From assembly GCA_900660155.1 (NCBI GenBank), contig CABFPE010000076.1, positions 1,011,626 through 1,075,026 on the forward strand: a DNA stretch of 63,401 bases. The letters are read 5' to 3'. This DNA comes from Hofstenia miamia (lineage: Eukaryota > Xenacoelomorpha > Acoela > Hofsteniidae). The position numbers and the translations under genes were made by a program. Positions 36,640 to 47,709 of the stretch are shown here, in pieces. The notes beneath the pieces are model-generated. The model was not told where the DNA came from, searched no databases, and saw only the letters and a program-made list of their open reading frames with translations. Position 1 is the stretch's first letter. Each line of letters opens with the position of its first letter.

Positions 36640-37634
36640 GCTGAAAAAAATTCGACAAGGAGAATCTCTCAAAAGAAGAAAAGGAAGTGGACGCCCTCGA
36701 AAAATTATTGAAAAATTAATTCAGAAAACAGTCGCAATTGCTCTCAAAAATCCCTATATTTCTGGGAAAAAAATTGCAAACCGACTTCAAACTGAAGCCG
36801 ACATCTCTGTGCATGAAACCACAGTTCAGAGAACACTGAAAAAAAGTGGAGTTACAAAAATTGGCAGAAAAAATCGACTTCTGATTACAAAAGAACATCA
36901 AGAAAAAAGATTAAATTTCTTGAAAGATTGGAAAGACTACACTTTTGAAGATGTTTGGATAACTGATGAGTGCGTATTTCAACTGCACAGAAACAAAGTA
37001 CAAGTGTGGTCGTCAAAGAAATGTCCAAGACCAACAAAAGCAGTTCCAAAGTTCGACCAAAAAATTATGGTTTGGGGAGCACTTTCCTATCGTGGGTTTT
37101 ATTTGAAAATTTTAGACGGAAAAGCCACAATCGACAGTCAAAGATATTGCCAAATTATAGCTGAATTTATGCCTTATGCTGATGCTTTATATGATGATGG
37201 ATGGATACTCCAACAGGACGGAGCAACCCTGCACACGTCAGCAAAGACAAAAAATTGGTTTTCTGAAAATAATATCCAGTTTTTGCAATGGNNNNNNNNN
37301 NNNNNNNNNNNNNNNNNNNNNNNNNNNNNNNNNNNNNNNNNNNNNNNNNNNNNNNNNNNNNNNNNNNNNNNNNNNNNNNNNNNNNTCTGAAAATAATATC
37401 CAGTTTTTGCAATGGCCACCAAGTTCTGCTGATCTTTCTCCAATCGAAAACGTGTGGCAGATATTGAAAAATGACGTTGAGAAAAAAAATCCGAAAAATA
37501 TATCCGATTTAAAAGAAAAAATCCAAGAAAGTCAACACATTTTGACATCTGAAATGAAGTCCAATTTAATGAAATCAGTTTCAGTTCGTTTGAATGAAGT
37601 TATTTCTACAGGAGGAAGACAAATTAGACTTTGA
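36640..37634 (+). CDS. Tc1/mariner transposase (DD34E), interrupted by assembly gap
   Basis: The transposase cuts and pastes the element by binding the inverted repeats in the nucleus. The frame open from about 36640 shows a basic linker RQGESLKRRKGSGRPRK after the helix-turn-helix, then VHETTVQRTLKKSG. First catalytic Asp in WITDEC, second in LQQDGATLH, and Glu in LSPIENVW. If the gap and one copy of its flanking 30-bp repeat (124 bases together) are left out, the frame is continuous and exactly 34 residues separate Asp and Glu. The end is GGRQIRL then TGA. The N-terminal part before 36640 meets an in-frame TGA, so either this copy has a small lesion or the start is spliced or mis-sequenced. 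I cannot say whether it is active. Confidence 0.8.
37292..37385. other. 94-N assembly gap flanked by an identical 30-bp repeat
   Basis: The 30 bases at 37262-37291 are repeated exactly at 37386-37415 (start TCTGAAAATAATATCCAG). The transposase frame matches on both sides only if one copy and the Ns are dropped, so the two contigs very probably overlap and no sequence is missing. Confidence 0.85.
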
Positions 37635-39140
37635 TGCTTTTTACTTATAGTCCGTTAATGTATCTTTAAAATCTTACCTTTCTTGAGTTGTTACGTTCAG
37701 TAGTTCAAAAGTAATATGCCTTTTTTCTAGTCTCATTTTTTTTGCAGCCAACTATATGTTCCAAAACAGCACTGAATGTATTCCAATGCATTGTTTTCAT
37801 TTTTATTTAAATTATCAAGTTTATCTCGACATGCATATCTTTATGATCGTGACTTTTTGCCATTACCAAGCATTCGAACAGTACAAAGAATTATAATAGC
37901 TATGCGGTTGAATGATTATTTTTGGTAATCATGGACAAATTCAGTTTTTTCGAATTTGACTGGGTTTCAAAGAATCTGTTTGCTGCTTATAGATGAAATG
38001 TGTGTTAAAGCGACTTTGGAGCTTTCAGGTAGTTATATTATTGGCTATGCAGTCAATGAAGCATTTGAAAAAATAAAATTACAAAAAATTATCGGCTATT
38101 TGATGGCAAATGTTTATATGGAAGTCCAACATTTATGTTGCAATTAGTTCCCGTGCTTAATCCTACTTGGAGAATTTATCTATGAGCAGAGTCTGAACAT
38201 CATTTCTATATTGCATAATGCTGGTGCAAATATTGTCGGCTCAGTCAGAGAGAATTCGCATGTCAACAAACAGTTTTCTACACTCTTTCCTGATTTTAAT
38301 AATGAACACCCGTATGTCGAAATTCATTAGATTCAACAGAACATTGGTTATTACTTGACCTGTCACATTTGATCTAATGTGTTCGAAGCAACTGGTATTC
38401 TGAGAAGGAGACATTTTTGATTGAATGCATTTTTACAACAAAGAAGTAATGTTTTGAAAGGCACTTCTTTGAATTTTGCTGCATTGCTTTCGTCTGTTAT
38501 AGAAAAACAAAAGGTATGCTTGACTTTGAAGATTCTCGATGACAAAATTGTAGCAGCAGTCAGGATGTGTGAAAAAAATCAAACATCTAAATTTGTTGAA
38601 ATGGTTTCTAACATTTTCAGAATAGGAAATGTTAAGTCTCCTACTATAGGATCAAGAAAAAATGACAAATTTATAATGGTTATTTCTTCTAAATATGATG
38701 AACGCCTTGATTACATAACCTTAAATGCAAATGAGTTTCGTGACATGTGCCCCATAGCAATCAACAACGAATAAGAAGCTTAACTTTGGAAACTAGTTTT
38801 GGTATTTTTCGTACGTTGATGGGATTAAAAGAACGTTCAGAATTTTTATTAGATTTTGGATTTTCGTATGCAATGCTAGGAGAATTTCAGACCTGATCCA
38901 TTTGAGCGGCAGTTTAAAATTTACCGTTAGTCTTCAGAAAGCAATTACTATGTGTCTGTAAATCAAGTGATGAAAGCATTTAAGAATAATACTCTGCAAT
39001 TATTGAATGGCATCGACGCTTCAGATAAATTATTCCTGTGAGTCGGATTGTAAATTTAGAGGAGCAGAACCTGATTACATTATTATCAATGACTATTTGC
39101 GATTTTAACAACAATTGCTAACTAATTCTATTGTGTATGT

Positions 39141-39800
39141 ATACGTTCTGAATTCGCCCTCTTCCGTAATGTTTCTTTAATTCCTCGTCTGCTGTGAAGC
39201 TCTCTTTGTTCAAGTCCATTCCTCGCGCCATTCTTCTTTACTCTTCTCCCTGTTTGTTGCCGTCTCGTGCCTTGTTCAACTCCATGGAACGATCTCAGAA
39301 GCATGCTTTCAAATGGACTCTCCCTTGCCATACAAAGATGATCTTCTAAAATTCTCAGATCTCCCACTTCCGCTCTACTTCCATGCTGTGATCTCCGCCT
39401 GTTTAATCATTTGCTCACTCGCAAATTGGACCTTTGATCCTTTTGATTTCATAAAGTTCTCTAATTCCCGTTCCACTCGCTCTGATGATGTTGTCACTTT
39501 CTCCATTCGTCTTCCCAAGAACCATCGCATCATTCACTCGTTTTTCAATCGTGCTTGTATCACCGCTAATTACATTTTGACTCTCAACCCTCCAACAGCC
39601 ACTGATTTCTTTTCCCCGCCGCCGAGCTTCAAGAAATCTTTGATGTATTTTCTCTTTGCTGAGCTCTTCTCCAACTTCGCTTACTCTTCGATCTGCTCCT
39701 ACTTTATCTGCTGTCACTGTCCTCGCTGCCCTAAAACTTAACTTGTTTTTACATTTTTGTAGTGTTTGCCTTCAGCGGCTAATAAAGTCATTTTTATTAA
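39141..39800 (+). mobile_element. 3' end of a LINE inserted in the THAP/P-like gene
   Basis: A GC-richer block than its surroundings. The frame 39313-39741 carries LLKFSDLPLPLYF and FIKFSNSRSTRSDDVV, the R-S-T-R-S pattern near the C-terminus of non-LTR retrotransposon polyproteins, followed by HSFFNRACI. After the stop comes a short 3' tail with AATAAA at 39781-39786. Only the last ~660 bp are present, the usual 5' truncation. It is a different family from the LINE at 20.9-23.7 kb. The minus-strand frames here (39128-39717) are shadows. Confidence 0.65.
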
Positions 39801-40420
39801 TTATTATTTTAGCAAAATTTCAATTAGTTGATGTTAAAGGCTCAAATGATATGATTTCCTTAATGAACTTTCTCGTGGTCGTCTATCGATTCCCGATGAA
39901 ACAATAATTAAGTATATATTAGATTGCTATGAAATTTATTTGTCTGTGCGTAACATCAAATGCACTTTATACGTTATGAAACTTTTTGAATCATTGGCAA
40001 CTGAAGATGAAGAACATCGAAGACTATTATTTACTCCTCTACACAAAACTTCTAGGTGTTTCTTCAACACTCTTAGTTGAGGTTAGATATGCAAATTAGA
40101 TGGTGAAATGCGGAAATTTTTTAAGTCAAATAAATCAAAACAATAATTAAGAAGCTTCCTTCTTCATCAAATTTTAGTTAATTCTCTATGTATGTAAAGT
40201 GGTGCTTTCAGTTTTAATGTAACAATTTGCTACAGTTGTATTTCGATTTTACTGTATTTATAGAAATCTTAAAAAATATTTGCCTCCTATACATTATTTC
40301 CGTGTCATCTCCTGTTACCTGACAGACTACTGGATTGCTTGTGATAAAAATTAGCATTGAAAGGTGTAATCGATTAATAAAAAAACTGTATTATTTTAGG
40401 AAGGTCAACTTACAACAATT

Positions 40421-40477
40421 TCAAAAATGGCAACTAATGGCGTTCTAAAAAATTAATTAGTGGCCATTTTTGAAACG
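40421..40477. repeat. Small hairpin
   Basis: TCAAAAATGGCAACTAATGG and CTAATTAATTAGTGGCCATTTTTGA-type sequence (right arm near 40455-40477) form an imperfect stem. Function unknown. Confidence 0.4.
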
Positions 40478-40560
40478 TAAAATCCATTAATGAATTTCCA
40501 TTGATGGTAACGAATTCTCCCACCATTAAATTTTAGCAACCATCCGCGCTACTAATTACT

Positions 40561-40880
40561 CAGAGGCGTCGCGTCTTTAGTGGCCATGGGGCCCGACTCC
40601 ACCAAGATTAATATAATTACAAATCTAAAAATTTAAATATAAGTGAATGCAAATTTTCATGTTTTGCCCTGATTAAGTTTGATATAAAATGCGAATTAAC
40701 TGTAAAAGTTATAAAAATTGTGCAATATTAATTAATGCCGTGCCCATTTCAAGTTATCAATCGCTGTGAGGAAACCTAAGAAATAACGCGACGCATGATG
40801 AAATGAATCCGAATGTAAATATATTGCTTTTCGTGGGGCCTTAAGCGACGGGCCCTTCGTGAAACACTATTGGCTAAAAC
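40561..40880. repeat. Possible degraded hAT-like MITE
   Basis: It starts CAGAGGCGTCGCG followed by GGGGCCCGAC (40588-40599) and has GTGGGGCCTTAAGCGACGGG near 40836, the style of common CAG(T/A)GGCGTxGC...GGGGCCC hAT ends. The right terminal repeat and target duplication are not recognisable. Confidence 0.35.
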
Positions 40881-41052
40881 AATTATACAAAGCCGTTTGT
40901 AGAATGCGACAAATTACCGCTAAAAAAATTAGATATAAAGTATTGTATGATAAAGATTCTTGATTGCAATTGGAGCAAGATACTGATAGAACAACTCCTC
41001 ACACCTCCGGTGAAACGAAAAAATTTCATGTCTTAAAACGGCATTCAATTTC

Positions 41053-41122
41053 TACTGTGGCCACAAAATTCTCAAGATATTATTACTGTGGCCACAAAAT
41101 TCTCAAGATATTATTACTGTGG
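41053..41122. repeat. 31-bp tandem duplication
   Basis: Two identical 31-bp units plus the start of a third, each beginning TACTGTGGCCACAAAATTCT. Nothing else is identifiable between 40.9 and 41.8 kb. Confidence 0.85.
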
Positions 41123-41800
41123 AAAAGGAGATCATCCTCATGAACTTCGTAAAAATAGCAACATTAAATTTCAGCGGGCATATGTAGAAATTTGATGAAC
41201 TGTATTTCCCTGAGTTTATCGAAATTTTTAGCAAACAATGGAAAAAATTGAAAAAACTTAAACCATGTGTTTATGGGGAATTTGTTTTGCTATTATTCCG
41301 ACTTTTCTGTTTTTAAATTTGTTCATTCATTGGTCTGTAAATTAAATTTTCCTGATTCCTATTTTTTGCGACGCGGTATACGATTACAACAACTTAAGAC
41401 ATAAATTGAAAATAGTATATTAGAGTATATGAGAAAGGTCTACATTGGCACATTTAGTCGAAATTTGTCATTATTGCGCCAAGACTATTTTATCTAAATA
41501 TATATTAATTTTGCATAATCAAATATTTGTTCAGTCTAGACTACATTTGTTATATCTCTATTCATTTGTATAAAGACAAGATATGAGCAAATATAAATTT
41601 TGCTTAATATCAATACGGATTCCTATAGTGGTCAACTGAAATGTTGGATGTATCTACATACATTCTTGCATCTACGTGGAATCAATTGCTACTCAGACAA
41701 TGCATGTAATTGCATACCGTGTTTAATGTATTTATTAATATTAAATGAATTCAATTTAATACGAATATATGTTATTTACCAATGCATCACGACAAAATCT

Positions 41801-41820
<20 letters not shown>

Positions 41821-41831
<11 letters not shown>

Positions 41832-43986
41832 GTGATGATCGGGTAGAACTCTTTTTAATGCGGCACCCATCTGACAAAAATTCTTTGTTTCCCGTACCTG
41901 AAGCTTTTTACCGAAAATAACATTTTCTTTGCTTCTATTAAGCAGTTTGAAAATATTCACCAACATTGATATACAAGTTCACATTCAATATATATTATGT
42001 TTATTTTTTTCAAAATTATATTTGTAAAACTTATGTTTTTGAAAAAAATCTCAATTAGGAAGCGTACGCTTACCGAGGGGCCCAGCTAAACGGGGAGGGG
42101 TGATGTCCCGAACATTTTTTCTCAGGGGACAGCAAAATAACAATATAGTAAATGTAACATATTCATTTTCGAAATTGCAGTAATTAATAAGTCTATCGCT
42201 TTCTACATTTTTCCAATAAAAAACGAATGACTGAATTCTGATTTTTTTGCAAACATATTTTTTGAATTTCAGGCATTGCAAGAGCAATATACGCTACTTA
42301 TGTTTTCGAACTAGTTTTAAACAAAATGTTTGCTTTATTGTAGCTTAATTTGATTTTGAAGGAAGTATGTTATTGCTTCTAAATAATTTTATATAGCTTT
42401 TTTCTTTTCAATTCGGGAAAGTCTACATTTGCATTTAAATCTTGTATCTCTAATCTTTATTCATTTCTTCGTCCAGCCTTGAGAATAGAATTAAAGTCTT
42501 ACAGACCTAACTTATATTTATGCAATGCCGTAGAAGAATCAACAAGGTGCCATCAGAGATGGAATTGGAGCAGATTTTTGTGACCTGCTCTGCCCTGCCC
42601 TTCTCCACACACTTTGTGATCCGTCTCATTTCCACGTGTTGACATCTGCCCCATATTGCCCCAAGTTTAATGTTCTACAGCCCAAAATGGCCCAAATCAA
42701 AAATTCTCACTCTAAAAACTACTTGCAATATCTTATTGCCCCATATTTATTCGATGAGAATTTTCATAGTATCGCACCATACCAACACACCAACACTGCT
42801 AAATATTTTGAATCTTACTGCCTAGAAGATGGAGAATAATTATTACTACCTATAGGAATCTAATAACAATATATATATATATGTTAAAATTAATATTAAT
42901 AGCCAAATTAAAAATTTTAACTCTATAAAGCTATCATTTCATGCAATATATTTATGCAAGGATAATTGCAAAGCATATTGATGATAATTCAGATCAAGAA
43001 GATCTTATTGGTATTATTGAATGGAATCCAATTTCGCTAAGAATTGGAAATACATGGTAATCAAATTTTATCAAGTAGAGAACTGTGATCTAAGAAAATT
43101 AGTTTTACAATCTCTAAAATTGGCAGTTCTTTGGTTCAGTTTTTCTCAACTCAAAAGTGTTTGCGCCTTGGGTACCCACTTTGAAAAAATCTTGCTCTAT
43201 GGGTCGACACGCCCCATTTCCATCCCTAGGCGCAATATATAAAAAGCAGGGGCAGAATCAGCTTTTTCATTAGTGTGGGGTTTTGATTTTGAGATATACC
43301 AAGTCCTTGGATATACTAAACAAATTTGTCAGGTAATTCATAAAAATGCAATAATGTTAGTTTTGATACTACCTACTTTCTAATGTAATAAAACTCTATT
43401 ACCAAATATCCACTTTATTAAATATTTTATGAAAATGAAACGAAATTGTAAAAATCTACGGAACACAATAATTTCAGATTCAGTTAAATAAAATTGTGTG
43501 GGAAAATTTTCTTCTTGGGTTCTTTTAACACAACTTTGTACAATAGAAGAAGCTTTTGAATAATGTACTGCCATCATAGTCAAACAGCAAGCATCTCCTG
43601 CGTCATAGTGGTTCAAAGGTGGGTCTTGAGCTATGTCTAAAATAAAAAATATCTTAAAAAATCATTTATATAATTTATGTAAAAGTGTACAATAGTGTTT
43701 ACATGTAAAAATAGCATATTTTCTCGTAATTCTCACTACAATCGTGCACAGAAAACATAAAGCATACAAATCCAAATGAAATTTTTAATAAAAATATCAA
43801 TTTGGTTTATATAAAAATAAAATGCTATACATACTGGAAAAAATCAGTAATTTTTCTTTGTTTCTTCTTCGGCTCGATGTCCATTTAAAATAACGCGTTA
43901 CTGTGCAAACTACTAAAACAAAATTTGATCTTTAATAATATTTTTCAAATTTCCATTTTTATATATTTATATATATATATATATAT
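41821..43986. repeat. 2.17 kb duplicated block, copy A1
   Basis: Matches 48941-51106 base for base at a constant offset of 7120 as far as I compared, with no indel. The left border is a TA microsatellite (41801-41828) and the right border is a TA tract (43965-43990). Its second part (42877-43986) occurs a third time at 54050-55150. The small frames at 42051-42287, 42636-42839, 43021-43242 and 43380-43616 recur only because the DNA recurs; none has a recognisable domain. Confidence 0.9.
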
Positions 43987-44787
43987 ATAATATATTTAGA
44001 AAATATTTTCTATAAAAAATTAAATTTAAAATGATTTTTCACTTCCCAGCTGCAAAGTTTTTTTTGAGGAAGCTCAACAAAGACATTAGCCCATGCAGAA
44101 TTTGATCGCGTAAACCTGATAACAATGAAATTTTCAACGAATTTTGTAGTGTAGCAACTTCGGAAGAATGACTTTAGAAAATAAAGAATTCAAATATTAA
44201 AATTATTGGTTATCTGACTCCAAATTTGAAAACTATTATATAAAACGCCATACCATTACTAAATCAGAGGCAATGTAACGGCTAGGAAGTGGGAAATATA
44301 ATTTTATAACAAATAATTAATATGAATTTTTCTACGTTATGAGCTCAAGCCACGTTCCCCAATTTAATTTTCTTTAAATAGAAAATTATGAACTGTGGCA
44401 AATTAATTTTCTTTACTAAGAAAAGAATTCAATTAATTAAGGTTTATTACAATTCATGAATAATTTTTAACAAAATGAACAACTGACTAGTATTTTCAAG
44501 TTATAATTACAAGAAGGATTTCAATAAAAATTTGATAAACATATATATTTGTGCTTTCTATAATTATATCCATTTCGTACATAAGAAAAATATTATTTAC
44601 AAAAAATCGCATTTCATAATCATCCTTTCAGGCTTGCTGGTACACATGGGTATTAACATTTTATCTATATTTATGTAAATTTGCATAAATTTTTTAAAAT
44701 ATGCCCAGATTTCGAATATTTGACACAGAGAACCCTTAATTAGAAGGACAACTAACTTAGCACTAGGATCGCAAAACTTAAGTCGCA

Positions 44788-44893
44788 ATATTTTGTGACG
44801 TCTGACGCGACGAGCACCAACTATGCACTTATTTATATAAAATATTAAACAACTAAAAGTCGCGTCGCGTTACTGAATATTTGGAGACGCGAC
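44788..44893. repeat. Cluster of GACGCGAC motifs
   Basis: GTGACGTCTGACGCGACGAG near 44796, GTCGCGTCGCGT at 44859-44870 and GAGACGCGACCC near 44884, in both orientations, in otherwise AT-rich DNA. Related GCGTCGCG strings occur at 40566-40580 and 40788-40796. Possibly the ends of a small inverted-repeat element. Confidence 0.4.
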
Positions 44894-45617
44894 CCAGTTC
44901 GAGATATCAATATGGAAGCATCCACTCTCCACCCTCAATTTTATCTAATAAATTTTCATTACTTTTTTGGTGTATAGCAGATACTTTTTACTATTTAATA
45001 TTTTGTACATATAAATAGGTAGGTGCCTGTATTCTTATTAGGACTACAAAATTGTCTGAAATTTTTAATTGTGTTCTCATTTTTTCAGTTTATGTAATCA
45101 CTTCCATACATTGAGGTCTCCAGAGTAGCTATTGACTCAGTTAAGCTTCACTTAAGTGATATCTAGTGTGTTTGATGGTAAGGCCCGTGAAAAATTCTTT
45201 AGTCAAGCCATCAAATATAAAATATTATTTCTAGCTGAATATCTGTAATACACATTTTGACCTAAGAGTGCGGAGATTGAAGATACAATTTACCATCATA
45301 TTAACCTGATTCAGGGGTGGGCAAAACTTCTCCTTTTTACTTTATTAATAACTCATTAAAAATATTAACCTTTTTTCTTGAAATATTTTGACTTTTAATA
45401 GAACTTCGGGGGAGGGGGATATTCAAAATTATGAAGATAAGACATTGTTAATTCTTATATTTTGCTTATATTGATCACTGCATTGTTTTCATTACACCAG
45501 TTATGGACAAACGTTCATACATTAAATCTTGTCTCTGCGAACCTATAATATTTACTTAAATATTTAAGTCTAAATTCAATTACAAATTTATATTTCAATG
45601 TATAAATTCAAAAAGTC

Positions 45618-45760
45618 GGGCCGATTTAGTTGAGTAGTTAAGACGGAACCATCCGACAAAGTCAAGTTTTGCATTCCACAAATTCCTGACAAAGTCAGGT
45701 GAAAACATTTTGGCTGCTGCGTCTTTACTATACTATTTAATCGGTCCGATTAAGATGAAA
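45618..45760. repeat. Short inverted-repeat element (family 3, second copy)
   Basis: Contains ATTCCACAAATTCCTGACAA, found in inverted orientation at 34825-34850, with GTAGTTAAGAC to its left and a TTTAATCGGTCCGATTAAG-type end to its right. Non-coding. Confidence 0.55.
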
Positions 45761-46044
45761 GAAAAAGAAGAAAAGTGAATTATAAACTATCGGTGACCAA
45801 GGGTCAAAATGATAGTAAAACATTAAAAACATTAAACAAAGTGATTCATTTTATTTGAGTTCTTGATTGAGAGTGAATGAAGGACTTGTAAAGCCGACTA
45901 TTCTTAGGTTTCATTTCATATTTTCGATATGTTTTAATGTCATGATTCATCGTTCTTTCACGTGGTACTATTGGATGCAGGTGATGTTGAGGATTTTCTA
46001 TTCTATTCCAAAGTTTATTACATAAAAGTTTCCGTCTATCGTAA

Positions 46045-46095
46045 ACGGAATTTGTCAGGCAGATTGAATCGTGTAGTTAAGACAGGCATTAATAA
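46045..46095. repeat. Family 3 repeat fragment
   Basis: GGAATTTGTCAGGCAGATTG followed by AATCGTGTAGTTAAGAC, the same modules as at 34798-34876 and 45618-45760. Confidence 0.5.
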
Positions 46096-47709
46096 TGCAG
46101 TTACTATCTATGAATGATTAGCGAACAAAATACTGTCATATATACCTTTACAAAACGAGCTATTTATAGAAATTTTCTTATAAAATCAGATTTACGAATG
46201 TGTCTATTTGGTATAAGGTGCCTTTATTTCTTTGTAACGCAATGGTCATTATTTCGAACATTTTAACCCTTATAGTATATGCTCAAGTGTGAAAATGTCA
46301 TTGTCTTAATGAACTGGGGATATCTAGCATTTCTGTAGAGTTGCTTTGGTTCTTGCCATTTGATGTTAAACATTCTTCTATGGAGCAGTTCAAAATTCTA
46401 TTTTCTTTGATAAATAAATCAATGCACATTTGTAATTTCTAGGTCTATCTTAAGTCAATAAAATCAAAATTTAGAAAACAACTCCCTTTTACATAAGAAC
46501 TCCGAAAATATTATGTTTTGAATTTTTTCATTATTATTTCAATTTTAAATTTTTATTGCTGAAATAGATAAATAAAAATATAAACGACACAAAAGAATAT
46601 GTGACAATGGGATTTTTATGTAAATAATGTCAATTTTATGAGGTCAAAGTTTACATTTTTGGTAAAAAACAGCCCTAATAATTAACGTAAGTCCTCGTTT
46701 ATAATCTGCCACCATGTATATTCCGCATCCAATTGAATGTTGTTTTTTTTAGTTGCAGGCATGCAGCGTGTATATGCCGCATCTGGCACACCATACAAAA
46801 ATTGTGCTCCCCCTACAATATTTATTGATTTATCAAACTTAATTTAACCATATTTACCACATCAGCCAACTTATATTGTACCACATGTCATTAAGAAACG
46901 CATTATTAAGAATAGTGTAGTTCCTAGTGCTTATTGCTGTATAAGTTAATTTCAGCATTTTGATATTCGAAAATATACCTTAGCCACACATCTTATTCAA
47001 AATAGAAAATTTATTGACAAAAATAAAGGAATTTTTTATTATTTATTTACCGAATTTTTATAGACTGTCAAGCTTTGTTATGATAAAAATTAATTTTCAA
47101 TTAAATAAATTCAACGTTTCCATCTTTATTGAAAGTTTATCAAAGAAAATTGATAGAAAATTTATTTTTTATTAATTACTATTTTCAATTTGAAGAGGAC
47201 AAGGTAAAAATTAAATATGTTTGCACTGAAAAGATACAAATGAAGTAATATTAAATTAATTGATAATCACAATTAAAATAGTTTCGATATGTGCAAAATA
47301 TTAAGTAAAATTTGTTTTTCGCAGATCTCTCATATCATTGCCAACGTAAAGAAATTCCTGTTTTATGCAATATTATTAATTGCAAAATTGTAACACATAA
47401 TACATGTTTGTTGTTTAAATCTTGTATTTGAACGCATGTTAGTACATTTAAAATCTCCATGTAGTGATTATATTTGATAACATTTTACTGTTAATAATTT
47501 ATCAAAGTTTTGTTAGTTTTTTATTAATATTTTAACAGTTTTATAGAAAATCTATGAAATTTCTTTACAAAAACTTGCAAAAAAATCAATAAAGTATTCA
47601 TTAGTGTTAATTATATAACTTTCCGCACTTGTATATATTGTCTGTGTTCGATATATAAGTAAAATCCAAGAAATCTATATAATTTTATGATTAAGTTCTC
47701 GATTTATAG

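Larger units (their letters stand above)
36337..37754 (+). mobile_element. Young Tc1/mariner element with TA duplication
   Basis: Perfect 26-bp terminal inverted repeats beginning TAGTTGGCTGCAAAAAAAAT (36337-36362 and 37729-37754), with a TA at each flank (36335-36336 and 37755-37756), the expected target-site duplication. The listed length includes a 94-N gap and a 30-bp flanking duplication. Without these it is about 1294 bp, the usual Tc1 size. It sits inside the THAP/P-like gene and is the best preserved transposon in the window. Confidence 0.92.
35340..40090 (+). pseudogene. THAP/P-element-like transposase gene, broken and nested
   Basis: Pieces in order on the plus strand: a Cys-rich start (MPNACCVPEYKCGYY, near 35341) followed in shifted frames by LPTDTHE and RDCWMQSLRVF, a THAP zinc-finger pattern; a domain at about 36101-36330 (TIDEFLSYSTYFCSFKIPT, VWSEFENVVNSI); a central domain at 37800-39050 (LPLPSIRTVQRI, LLIDEMCVKATLELSG, GYAVNE, LFDGKCLYGSPTFMLQLVP, NAGANIVGSV, then DPFERQFKIYR and SNYYVSVNQVM); and a tail at about 39830-40075 (LSRGRLSIP, IIKYILDCYEIYL). 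This order matches THAP9/P-element-like transposases. Stops and shifts abound. A Tc1 copy (36337-37754) and a LINE tail (39.14-39.8 kb) split it. Terminal repeats were not identified. Confidence 0.65.
43990..47700. other. Intron-like DNA of the GPCR locus, few features
   Basis: Apart from the GACGCGAC cluster (44788-44893) and two family-3 repeats, I see no element and no exon. A hydrophobic stretch near 46220-46290 was examined as a missing TM2 exon and rejected. Confidence 0.45.
31144..47709 (+). other. Long GPCR intron region (possibly two introns around an unseen TM2 exon)
   Basis: Joining 31143 directly to 47710 keeps the frame but omits TM2 and its following loop, normally about 35-45 residues. 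An exon of that size is therefore expected somewhere in this 16.6 kb and I could not find it. The interval holds a piggyBac-like remnant, a foldback element, a hAT MITE, a hairpin, the THAP/P-like nest and one copy of a 2.17 kb duplicated block. Confidence 0.45.

Noticed and set aside
39128..39717. Minus-strand frames rich in charged residues
   Set aside because: They lie opposite the LINE C-terminal frame, whose R-S-T-R-S motif, stop and AATAAA are on the plus strand.
46186..46290. Hydrophobic stretch (VPLFLCNAMVIISNILTLIV) as the missing TM2 exon
   Set aside because: It lacks the conserved TM2 Asp, looks more like TM1, and has no GT donor in the right place or phase.
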